Assembly (NCBI RefSeq): GCF_018448905.1
Contig: NZ_RCWA01000006.1
Span: 1-64,000 of the forward strand
DNA length: 64,000 nt
From: Photorhabdus heterorhabditis
Lineage (GTDB): Bacteria > Pseudomonadota > Gammaproteobacteria > Enterobacterales > Enterobacteriaceae
Direction of reading: 5' to 3'
The translations under genes and the position numbers were made by a program. Positions within the stretch are counted from its first letter, which is position 1; every line of letters starts with the position of its first letter. Below the pieces are notes generated by a model that saw only the letters and a program-made list of their open reading frames with translations, was not told the origin of the DNA and did not search any database. This document shows, piece after piece, positions 46,925-55,359 of this stretch.

Positions 46925-47734
46925 ATGAAGGCATTGTCATTTCTGAAGCCACTGACTGGCGTGGTCATTACTGCCATCATTGCCGCTGGTACAACAGTTT
47001 TTGTGACAAACCACTATTTCCAGACGAAGAATTATTCTGAAGATGAAATCGGGAAAATTGCTGCTAATTACCTGATTAAAAATCCGGACAATCTTCTAAA
47101 AGCAGGTAAGGCCCTTGAAGAGAATAATGCAAATGCGTTCATTGATCGGTTACTTCCCTATGCACCTGCGCTTTTTGACACCTCCGTTACGCCTAACTAC
47201 GGCCCTGATAATGCTGATGTCGCGGTTATCGAATTCTTTGACTATCTCTGCCATTATTGCCAGCAGGTAAGCTCTACCGTCGGGCAGGTGATCCAGCAGG
47301 TCCCCAACGTTAAGTATTTCTTCAAAGAGTTCCCTATTTTTGCCTCCGCTAAACCAGTTTCGGGTCAGTCTGCGGCTACCGGTTTACATGTCTACAAAAA
47401 CTTCGGTTCTAAAGCATACCTTCGTTACCATAATAATTTGATGGTGACTACGGGTACGTTTGGCCGTGATAAACGAGTGTTCACGGAAAGTGATCTGAAA
47501 GTGGTCGTTGAAAAATCCGGCTTTAACCAGGCATTCAGCGACGATGAGAAAGAGAAATATGAACAGGTAATTACAGCCAATATGCAGTTGGGGGAACAGC
47601 TGGGCATTAACGGCACGCCTGGATTTATTGTCATGAACAAGAAAAATCCGACGGCGGCCACCACATCCTTTATTCCCGGGGCTACAGATATCAATACGCT
47701 TAAAGACGCGATCAATAAGGCTCGGGGCAATTGA
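46925..47734 (+). CDS. DsbA/ScsC-like thiol oxidoreductase
   Basis: 269 residues. An N-terminal TM anchor (about 10-30) is followed by a helical stalk (35-85), then a DsbA-type thioredoxin fold with CHYC in FFDYLCHYCQQV and the cis-proline stretch GINGTPGFIVM. The stalk plus DsbA fold recalls ScsC/BdbD-like enzymes. It is a probable disulfide oxidase for transfer proteins in the periplasm. GGGTTAAC precedes ATG 46925. Confidence 0.85.
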   Translation: MKALSFLKPLTGVVITAIIAAGTTVFVTNHYFQTKNYSEDEIGKIAANYLIKNPDNLLKAGKALEENNANAFIDRLLPYAPALFDTSVTPNYGPDNADVAVIEFFDYLCHYCQQVSSTVGQVIQQVPNVKYFFKEFPIFASAKPVSGQSAATGLHVYKNFGSKAYLRYHNNLMVTTGTFGRDKRVFTESDLKVVVEKSGFNQAFSDDEKEKYEQVITANMQLGEQLGINGTPGFIVMNKKNPTAATTSFIPGATDINTLKDAINKARGN

Positions 47735-47864
47735 TCCATTACCCCGAGTAATCACAACCGGTGGGATTGGACTTGTCTGTGTGTGGTTATTACGTTTTAA
47801 CAACTGCAAGCTCATCCCATCGTTTTGTTTACCATTTATATCACAAGCATCACAGGTGCGTCTT

Positions 47865-48440
47865 CCTGCGTGAAAAAGTGGCAGAGAAAGTTCTGGAAAT
47901 GGGGGCTAAGGCTGGTGGCGAGATGTCACGAGCATCCCGCTAATGTTCGTCATGATTTTCACTATAAACTTTCCAGACAAATCGTTGACGAAAACCAGTC
48001 CGTGATAGTCGAGACGTTGAAATCATTAAATAGGTTAAAAAAAACCGTAGGTTGGCAAAACATATCGCAGAGGCTTCATGGTATAGCTTTGTGTCAAAAT
48101 TGGAATACAAAGCAAAACAGAAAGGCATCCATCTGATCAAACTTGATCAGTGGTGCGCGAGTTCAAAAATGTGCTATTGCTGCGGTTATAAAATGCCAGA
48201 AATGCCGTTAAATGTGCGCTTTTGGCCATGTCCTGAGTGTGGTATTAAACATGACCGTTATCTATTACATAAGATATCAACGCGGCATTGAATATCAAAC
48301 AGTAGGGCATAGACAAATTAAAGGCGGAAGAATTTATCGTTTCTGCCCACAGAGGCTTGTGTCAGACTCGTCAAGTTCGAGCAACAGCCTGAGAAGTGAG
48401 AAGCCTCGCCCGATAGGTAGAGCGGGGAGCAGTCACTCGG
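47865..48440 (+). pseudogene. TnpB (IS200/IS605-family) pseudogene with right end
   Basis: Fragments in at least three frames: HPANVRHDFHYKLSRQIVDE (47930-47990), IAEASWYSFVSKLEYKAKQK (about 48064), and the zinc ribbon with CYCC and CPECG plus KHDRY in place of KHDRD (48170-48260). The last part runs AALNIKQ, a TAG, then GIDKLKAEEF. After the stop come CCTCGCCC and GAGCGGGG (48404-48430), the subterminal hairpin expected at an IS605-type right end. No tnpA is present. The coding region is clearly dead. Confidence 0.85.
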
Positions 48441-48754
48441 GTTCGCTTGCTATAATCTGATCAAATCATGGATAATTGATATACTATTCGGATATAGTCG
48501 TCTGTGAATTTGCCTTATTGATGTTTTAAAGTCATATCATATGGCATCAAAAACATCGGTTTAGGGTTCGTTAACAGCAGATTATCTTCTATTACAAAAG
48601 GCAACTACCACTATTGCTGGGCAGCTGATTGAGATAAAAGCAGTATTTTTATTGGCGTATACCGGGAGTCAACTAGCTACTTTTTCTGGAAAATTTCAGT
48701 TAATCGGTATGCCATTAATCTATTGATTATTATAAAAAGCGAGCGAGAAAAAAT
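48441..48754. other. Intergenic region after the TnpB relic
   Basis: About 310 bp of AT-rich DNA; I see no gene. GCGAGCGAGA may serve weakly as ribosome-binding site before 48755. No palindrome copy. Confidence 0.35.
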
Positions 48755-49216
48755 ATGCAAACTATTGGTAACATGATTCATGGTCTGAGAAGAAGTGAAC
48801 TGCTTGAAGTCCTTGATAATTCAAAATTTCCGGTTCAGCATCTCACCAATCCCTTTGCTCGAACTACAAAGGGGCTGTCACAACCTGTCATTTTTGATCT
48901 TGATGGGCTCCACATAACAATCACACCAATTGTCATATCTAAACACGATTGGGACCTCGCCCCAGCTGATACAATCATCATTGAAGTCATTATCCCACCC
49001 GTTGATGAGATTAAGCTGGTAAATGAAGATCAACTTCTCCGGGACAGCGGGATTGGGTTTATACAGCGTGTACCAGCTGGGATAACTATTCGTAGAACTG
49101 TGACTTTCGTAGGCGGAATTACGGTAGATAACCTGCTTTACCAGCTCCAGCTGCTATGTGTAAGCGCTTTGCATCTGCTTGGAGAAGAAAGTGAAGAGAG
49201 TGAGAAATATCAATAA
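48755..49216 (+). CDS. Unknown soluble protein, 153 residues
   Basis: Alpha/beta protein with no signal or TM segment. A short helical start (MQTIGNMIHGLRRSELLEVL) is followed by a beta-rich middle and a hydrophobic C-terminal helix (NLLYQLQLLCVSALHLLG). The fold sketch resembles small secretion chaperones, but this is only an impression. Its end overlaps the next gene by about 25-40 bp. Located just after the TnpB relic, the pair may be cargo rather than transfer genes. Confidence 0.55.
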   Translation: MQTIGNMIHGLRRSELLEVLDNSKFPVQHLTNPFARTTKGLSQPVIFDLDGLHITITPIVISKHDWDLAPADTIIIEVIIPPVDEIKLVNEDQLLRDSGIGFIQRVPAGITIRRTVTFVGGITVDNLLYQLQLLCVSALHLLGEESEESEKYQ

Positions 49217-49634
49217 AGTAGTGGTAGTGGCTGGAGGTGTACTGGTAGCCTGTCTTCTTGTTTGCTGGGGCTTGGGAAAGATATTTCATAAAGACGATCT
49301 AATAAACCTGACAGACAACAGACTACAGAAAGTCTCAAACTTCATATCATGTTCAGTTAATATCCCTTCACTTAATATTGCAGTGAAAGGAAAAGATTTA
49401 ATCTCTATAAATGGTATTGATTCAAAAGTGATATCTATAAGCAATAATTATAGGAGTCATAATTCTAAACATATTAATTGTAATGGAAAAAAACTCTCCA
49501 ATATTAAGGTTATTGAAACAGCATCTTATTCATTTTTGATGGGTAAGGATAATAAATCTATTTACATGGCAGATTTTAAAAATAAATTTAATGACGAAAT
49601 GATTTCTGGTAGCTGGGTCTTTAATGCGGGATAA
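49191..49634 (+). CDS. Unknown membrane-anchored protein
   Basis: About 147 residues from GTG 49191 (a TTG at 49179 is also in frame; the start is uncertain). The basic N-terminus and a single TM (about 9-30, VVVVAGGVLVACLLVCWGLG) lead to an asparagine- and lysine-rich extracytoplasmic domain with two cysteines. The codon usage is more AT-rich than in the tra genes, suggesting separate acquisition. It overlaps the previous gene, so the two form an operon. Confidence 0.5.
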   Translation: MKRVRNINKVVVVAGGVLVACLLVCWGLGKIFHKDDLINLTDNRLQKVSNFISCSVNIPSLNIAVKGKDLISINGIDSKVISISNNYRSHNSKHINCNGKKLSNIKVIETASYSFLMGKDNKSIYMADFKNKFNDEMISGSWVFNAG

Positions 49635-49689
49635 GGGCATGCAGACATCACAGCTTCAGTTCCCTGCTAAGGCACAAAATTAAGGTGTT

Positions 49690-49920
49690 CGTGTCTGGTT
49701 GTGCGATGGAACGGACGGTAAAAAAGGCTACAAATGGCACTCTGCAAGTGATGGACTCCTTATGACAACGGGTATTGTTCCGACTGAAACTGGGGCAACC
49801 TTCCAGCAGTTTCAGTACCGATTACCCGTCAATGAGATAGATAGTGTAAGGGTCGGTACATTCTTGTTGGGGGTCCTAACCTTGAAGATACCCTAGGTAT
49901 CTTCAGAATCAATTATTACA
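49690..49920 (+). pseudogene. Degenerate coding fragment
   Basis: One frame reads GVRVWLCDGTDGKKGYKWHS and continues to VGTFL. After a G-run near 49870 the coding signal moves to another frame with GPNLEDTLGIFRINYYN. Both ends are missing. I do not recognise the protein. Confidence 0.45.
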
Positions 49921-50093
49921 ACACGTCGGCTTGCTGAATCCAAACGACGAGGCACACAATTATAAAGATCACCACGGCACAAAAGTTAGCTTGGGTGTCG
50001 TGTTTTTTTGTACCTCTATACGTCGTCAGTGATTGATCTTTGTCGTTTAAAGTAACTGTAGAAATTCAGTACTGAATACTACAGGAAACTGTC
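49921..50093. promoter_or_regulatory. Leader of the large Ig-like gene
   Basis: Contains the one-mismatch palindrome AAAGTAACTGT at 50049-50059, 35 bp upstream of the start codon. It is otherwise unremarkable. Confidence 0.45.
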
Positions 50094-53000
50094 ATGAGAA
50101 AATCCGGAGTAAGCCTTGCTCTGTTGTTTTCGCTATTTGCACCGCCCAAGAACCTGCATGCTGAAGCAATCATGATTTCAGGTAAGCTCGAAGCTGAGTT
50201 ACCCAAAATAAATTTTGCTAAAGATTCAGGTGATCTCGTTGCTTACGTGAACTCAACCACCATAACTGCTTCAGGGGACGGAACGGCTTGTAACGTCACA
50301 GTGGATAATCGCGCCACATCTACACTCGATAACCTAGTCTGTTTTTTTGAGTGGTTGCCTAACGCATACGGCATGACTGCTAACGGTTTCATACTATCAG
50401 GTATCCCCAACCAGGTCGGCGAAATGAAACTGCCGTACTTGGTTTCCTATTATTCAGGGCGTGAACGACAGAAAGTCGAGATTATACGCTCTGAATATAC
50501 TGTCTCTACGGTTGCGCCTGTTAAACCGGTAATTACAGGTATGAAATCTTCAATCAACGGGCAGGTTCTTGAAGGATTTATCGTCGACTCATACATTAAA
50601 GATGAAGCCCTCAGAAACATCACTGTACAGATTCAACCACGTGATTTCATTCAGTATATTTCAGTTGGTAATGGTTCATCATGTGAGGTCCCGGTTGGTG
50701 GGGATAACTGCACGATAACGGTCGGAAGTGTACGGGTGAGTGACTCTGATGAATTGCAGGGTTCACGGAACATTACTGTTACAGTCAATTCAAAAAATAA
50801 CTATTTCGTTCCACCGGAGACGCATAATCTTACTTTGCGTTGGGATTACCGCCCCCCGGTTGTTGACCATACATTATGGAATTTCACTGATGATGCCAGA
50901 ACCATCGATGTTGGTGGTCAGAGCATTTACACTGGGCCGAAAACTGTTGCTGTTGCTGTCAAGGTTCCCCAACAGGGCACAACAGGGGAATGGTGGCTCC
51001 CAACCTCTATGACACTAACACTAATCCCTGATGGTGTTTTCAAACCAGTAACAAAAGTCACTCTTGATGATGGTACCGTTCTTGATTTTAATCAGACGTG
51101 GACGACGCCGACCAAACGTACTTTGCTGCCCGTAACCGGTCCGCAGTTGGTGAGGGATGAATATCTTTATATATTCGATGTCCAGGATCTGATTAGTGGA
51201 TCTTACAGCGCAAGCTTTGCGGTTGAAAACAAAAGCGCAAACAAGTCTGTTTATGATGAGACTAATTCCAAGCTTATGCTCAGTGACTCACCGTCTCTTC
51301 TTGTTATTAAAGATGGGCAGGGATTGGGCAAGCGAGCTCCTGTTTATTTTCTGAATGAGGTCATCGTAGCGGCGTTCCAGGGGCAAGAAGGTATTGCGGA
51401 TATCAAGTCTGCAACGATTGACAACAAAGTTGTGAAATTAATGCCGACCAGCCATAAAGGGATTTATTACCTGCCTGCCGGTGACGACCTCGCACTTAAT
51501 GTAGATCATCAACTGACTCTGGTAGCAGAAAATATTTACGGTAAACAAACAACTCTGGAAACTACCTTTGAATATATGCCCATGGGCTTTACCCTTAAGA
51601 ATCTGGAAAAGGGAACAAAATTGTATTCACGAGTTCGCCAATACACGGATTTGATGTCTCAGACCTCTGGGACAAACTGCACTTTGTTTACAACCAAGGA
51701 AAATGCTGATGAATATCTGAAATGGGTGGGTAATAACCCAAATATCATTGCTTGTTACCCACAGTGGAACAATGTCCCAGATGGACTTGAGTTTTACTTT
51801 AAAGGGCGTACCCCTGGCTTGAGTGGATTCTTCAATGTAACCGGTGAAAACCTTCTGGATTACTACGTTTATATGACGAATGCCAGAGGTTCCAGGGCTG
51901 TGGCGGTGCGTAACCGTTTCAAGCTGAATGCAGAACTCCCATATGACCCGGTTATTACATACAAAAAGAGTAAGACTATTGCAGGCATTAATCCTAATAC
52001 GGCGCTCGTGTACACATCTGGGGGGGAAGCTGCTCGTATCGTTGCGAAGGTTGTTCCGTCAGACATTAACATAACGACCAAACAAAACGGTGAGGAACCG
52101 GTAAAAACAGCGTACAAAAATAGATCATCAAGTATTGATGCGACAAGTTTTGTCCAGCGTCTGAAATTTGGTCCATCTTCGTTGTGGACCAAGAATGTTA
52201 TGGATATTGATGTTGCCTATGCAAAAGACCCGGCGCTTCATACCCAAGACATACTGAATGTCTATACCGTTCCGGACTTTAACATCATGACATATCTTAA
52301 AGTTGATGATAAGAAAACCGCCACCGGACTTAAGCTACCGCTGACGATCAATATTGGCCGCTATAAGAATGACTGTCGCTGTACCAAGTTCGTTCGTTCC
52401 GATATGGGTGAGTGGGATGTCACGGTATATGCACAAAAGAGCATCTACGCGATAGATCATGAGACAGGCCGTTACAAGACGACGTATGAGCGTACCGCCC
52501 TGACTAAGCCATTGCCTGTAAATGACGAGGGTATTGTAGCTACCAAAATTGATATTAAAGGACTGGACCTTGGTAATCATCGTCTGATAGCCGTGGCTCA
52601 GGTTCGCTCACCATTTGAAGACTTCGTAATGAAACGTGAAAGTAGTGCTGTCAGTATTCGCGTTTACAACGGCAAAGAGCTGGAAGGCGGTCTCTCCAAG
52701 GGTCAAATCATAGGAAGAATCCCGCTAAGTACAGTGGTTTCATTTAAAACTAAGTCAACAGTTGATGCTGATGCCTTATCCCCAACGGAGTGGCAAACGT
52801 CCGAAAACAACGGTACCACTTGGACTAAGCTGACCGAGATGGATGGAAGGCGCAGTGTAACCATCAAGAAGACTACGGTTGGAAAATGGCTGTACCGTGC
52901 AAAAATGAAGAATAAGTTTACCAACCTTGAATCGTTGACCGATGTCTTGACAGTGGTCACATACAAGGAGCCCAAAGTATCAATTAAGGTTGTACCGACA

Positions 53001-54380
53001 CTGGAAGGCAATGATATTCCGGTACAACTGATGGATAACGGCGAGCCCGTGCCTGAAGGGACGGCAGAAGTGGTCTGGTCTGAGGATAAGGAAAACTGGT
53101 CCGAAGGCAGCACATCGTACAACATCACTGCATCGGATGAACTGCCCCAGTACATCTATGCCCGAATGCGCTATTCGGATTCTGATGGATTGACCGGTGA
53201 ACAAGCTTGGAAGGAAACCTCTGCAAGAGTCACTATAACTAAACCAAAACGTCTGTCAGTTAAGGCAACGGGTAGTTCGATGGTTGAAGTGGGGCAGCAG
53301 GTAAACCTGACGGGCTCCTATATCAACCCGAACGAAAAGGTTGATGATAATGAAGAAGTTAGTGAAGAGTGGAAAACGCCAGACGGCCAGATCATCAAAG
53401 GGTCGGCGCTGAATCTAACATTGACTGAAGATATGCTCGACAAGCAGGGTTACGCCGCGTTTGAGTACAGTGCTTGGCTGACAAAACATAAAGAAAAAAC
53501 CATTTCGACAAGACGTGTATCTGTTAAATCTTGGGTATACAAATTCCCAGAGGTGAAAATGAACACGCGTCTTCGTTATGCAATGGCCCCGTCAACCCTG
53601 ACTGTTTCACTGTCGGGAGTTGATGATGAATACCCGGGAGTGACGTATACCCGTGAATGGATTTACAACAAAGAGGAACTGAAGCTCATTAAAGATGACG
53701 GCGATAAGAAGGAATTCTCCATATTGAACTCAGGAAAATATACTTTATTTGTTGTCTTTAAAGATAATCGTGGCAACGAAAGTCGTCTTGAAAATACATT
53801 TATCGTGGATGATCAAACACCGATGAAGGTAGAAATGACGCCTAAGTTCTCTAACAAGTATATGCGAGCCCCACTTGACGTAACTTTACGCTCAAATATC
53901 AAATTGTCTCACTCAGCTGATGTGGTCGATACGGTGACGTACAAGCTGAACGGACAAGCAATTGATGGAGGTAGAAATTACTGGGCTCAATTCTTACCTG
54001 GTTTGGCAGAAGGCAAATACCAGCTGGTTATTGAGGTGGTAAGTAAGTTTGGTCAGCGCGGCACTGCGAACGTTGATTTTGACGTAGTCAAAAATGCTCC
54101 TCCCAAGTGCATATTAGATTATACGGAAACCAATCTGAGCTGGAATTTTACTAATAAATGTACGGATTCCGATGGTAAAATGCGCAAATATGAATGGTAC
54201 ATTAACGACGAGCAGAGAAATGTATTCGGCAATTCAGCAACACTGTCGAAGAACCTCAATAAGGGTAAACAGGTCGTAAAAGTGATTGCTTATGATGACA
54301 GTAACGATTCTGATACGCAAACCGTGACGGTCTATGATCCTAATGATAGCCAAATGGCGCCGCCTACAGTTGCAAACTAA
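50094..54380 (+). CDS. Giant exported Ig-like protein, 1428 residues
   Basis: The signal peptide ends at about residue 24 (KNLHAEAIM). The remainder is a string of beta-sandwich modules with features such as an NASGDGTACNVTV-like opening, VDDQTPMKVEMTPKF, and a final PKD/Ig-like module CILDYTETNLSWNFTNKC...VIAYDDSNDSDTQTVTVYD. Bacterial Ig-like proteins of similar size on IncH plasmids are secreted and aid conjugation. No membrane anchor or autotransporter domain is visible, so secretion may use the transfer apparatus or another system. A rho-independent terminator directly follows. It shares domain style but not clear sequence identity with the 22396 protein. Confidence 0.75.
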   Translation: MRKSGVSLALLFSLFAPPKNLHAEAIMISGKLEAELPKINFAKDSGDLVAYVNSTTITASGDGTACNVTVDNRATSTLDNLVCFFEWLPNAYGMTANGFILSGIPNQVGEMKLPYLVSYYSGRERQKVEIIRSEYTVSTVAPVKPVITGMKSSINGQVLEGFIVDSYIKDEALRNITVQIQPRDFIQYISVGNGSSCEVPVGGDNCTITVGSVRVSDSDELQGSRNITVTVNSKNNYFVPPETHNLTLRWDYRPPVVDHTLWNFTDDARTIDVGGQSIYTGPKTVAVAVKVPQQGTTGEWWLPTSMTLTLIPDGVFKPVTKVTLDDGTVLDFNQTWTTPTKRTLLPVTGPQLVRDEYLYIFDVQDLISGSYSASFAVENKSANKSVYDETNSKLMLSDSPSLLVIKDGQGLGKRAPVYFLNEVIVAAFQGQEGIADIKSATIDNKVVKLMPTSHKGIYYLPAGDDLALNVDHQLTLVAENIYGKQTTLETTFEYMPMGFTLKNLEKGTKLYSRVRQYTDLMSQTSGTNCTLFTTKENADEYLKWVGNNPNIIACYPQWNNVPDGLEFYFKGRTPGLSGFFNVTGENLLDYYVYMTNARGSRAVAVRNRFKLNAELPYDPVITYKKSKTIAGINPNTALVYTSGGEAARIVAKVVPSDINITTKQNGEEPVKTAYKNRSSSIDATSFVQRLKFGPSSLWTKNVMDIDVAYAKDPALHTQDILNVYTVPDFNIMTYLKVDDKKTATGLKLPLTINIGRYKNDCRCTKFVRSDMGEWDVTVYAQKSIYAIDHETGRYKTTYERTALTKPLPVNDEGIVATKIDIKGLDLGNHRLIAVAQVRSPFEDFVMKRESSAVSIRVYNGKELEGGLSKGQIIGRIPLSTVVSFKTKSTVDADALSPTEWQTSENNGTTWTKLTEMDGRRSVTIKKTTVGKWLYRAKMKNKFTNLESLTDVLTVVTYKEPKVSIKVVPTLEGNDIPVQLMDNGEPVPEGTAEVVWSEDKENWSEGSTSYNITASDELPQYIYARMRYSDSDGLTGEQAWKETSARVTITKPKRLSVKATGSSMVEVGQQVNLTGSYINPNEKVDDNEEVSEEWKTPDGQIIKGSALNLTLTEDMLDKQGYAAFEYSAWLTKHKEKTISTRRVSVKSWVYKFPEVKMNTRLRYAMAPSTLTVSLSGVDDEYPGVTYTREWIYNKEELKLIKDDGDKKEFSILNSGKYTLFVVFKDNRGNESRLENTFIVDDQTPMKVEMTPKFSNKYMRAPLDVTLRSNIKLSHSADVVDTVTYKLNGQAIDGGRNYWAQFLPGLAEGKYQLVIEVVSKFGQRGTANVDFDVVKNAPPKCILDYTETNLSWNFTNKCTDSDGKMRKYEWYINDEQRNVFGNSATLSKNLNKGKQVVKVIAYDDSNDSDTQTVTVYDPNDSQMAPPTVAN

Positions 54381-54393
54381 AGCACAATAAATA

Positions 54394-54424
54394 AAAACCC
54401 GGCTGTGTGGCCGGGTTTTTTCGT
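54394..54424 (+). terminator. Rho-independent terminator of the Ig-like gene
   Basis: AACCCGGC and GCCGGGTT pair around TGTGTG, followed by TTTTTTCG. It lies 15 bp after the stop. Confidence 0.92.
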
Positions 54425-54482
54425 TTTATATTTTACCCTCTCCGCCCTAGTCGCCTTGTAATGCGCCGTATACCCCTTTAAA

Positions 54483-54493
54483 AAAGTAACTTT
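54483..54493. promoter_or_regulatory. Dispersed palindrome copy 10 (AAAGTAACTTT)
   Basis: Exact AAAGT-A-ACTTT in the 457-bp region between the Ig-like gene and the S26 peptidase operon. Confidence 0.65.
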
Positions 54494-54610
54494 AGTGCGA
54501 GGGATTATTTCAATCGCCCCCACGGATAAAATAATTTTCCTTGTTTAGCGAACCGACCATGTCATCACCAATCTGGCATTAATGCCGTTTCGCAGCTAGA
54601 ACCGACTTAC

Positions 54611-54621
54611 AAAGTTACTTT
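54611..54621. promoter_or_regulatory. Dispersed palindrome copy 11 (AAAGTTACTTT)
   Basis: Exact AAAGT-T-ACTTT, 128 bp after copy 10 and about 220 bp upstream of the S26 peptidase. The only intergenic region with two copies. Confidence 0.65.
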
Positions 54622-54837
54622 AACAATTACCTCAGTTCGATTGGTCATTATTTCCCATCCCAAAACCAGCCTGCAATGTCTTGAAAATACATCTCTAAAT
54701 GGACCTGAAATAGGCTTTGAACGTTGGATAATTGGGACAGTAAAGGATAAACCCATATACGGTGAAATGGCTAAGCGACGTCACAACTGTTCAATAAAAG
54801 CCTGCTCTTAGGCAATCCAATAATTGGCTAAAAGATT

Positions 54838-55359
54838 ATGAAAATGCTGAAAATAATTATTCCTGAGACGCGAGGGTTTCTGGCTTTGGACTGGTATGTT
54901 CCAGCCAATCTTCTTCTCGTGGTAATCGTCCTTTTCATGTTTTTTTCTCGTTTTACCTTTGGTTATGGACTGCTTTACGGTTGCCTCCCGGTTGATATGT
55001 ACATGATTGATCATAAAGACAAAAGCTTTCATACGGGAGAAATGATTGCTTTTAACATGCCCAAGACCGTTAGGTTTATCAATGAAGGGGAGAAAGTTAT
55101 CAAAATTGTAGCTGGTATCGGTGGTGAAAAAATAAAGGTCACCATGGACGGTGTTTATAACGGGGATAAATTTTTTAAGGTCAATGCCCAAAGGATATCC
55201 AGCAAGTACAAAATAAGCCGATCCACTATCGAAAAAGAACTAACCATTCCTGAAGGTAAGGTTTTTCTTGTCGGGCAAACAGACCATTCATGGGATTCCC
55301 GTTTTTGGGGGCCTGTAAGAATCGATACAGTTATCGGGAAAACATATGCGCTCTACTAA
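54838..55359 (+). CDS. S26-family conjugative peptidase (TraF of RP4 / TrhP type)
   Basis: 173 residues. One TM segment at about 20-42 (VPANLLLVVIVLFMFFS). The S26 core has EGEKVIKIVAGIGGEKI at about 83-99, whose Lys corresponds to the general base, and near its end GQTDHSWDSRFWGPV, the conserved SxDSR box. At the nucleophile position, where the family has S-L/M-P, this protein has Cys in GCLPVDMYM. It would process, and perhaps cyclise, the pilin at 9081. First gene of the operon with trbC/traW, traU and traN, as in R27 (trhP-W-U-N). Its end overlaps the next gene by 14 bp. Confidence 0.78.
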   Translation: MKMLKIIIPETRGFLALDWYVPANLLLVVIVLFMFFSRFTFGYGLLYGCLPVDMYMIDHKDKSFHTGEMIAFNMPKTVRFINEGEKVIKIVAGIGGEKIKVTMDGVYNGDKFFKVNAQRISSKYKISRSTIEKELTIPEGKVFLVGQTDHSWDSRFWGPVRIDTVIGKTYALY

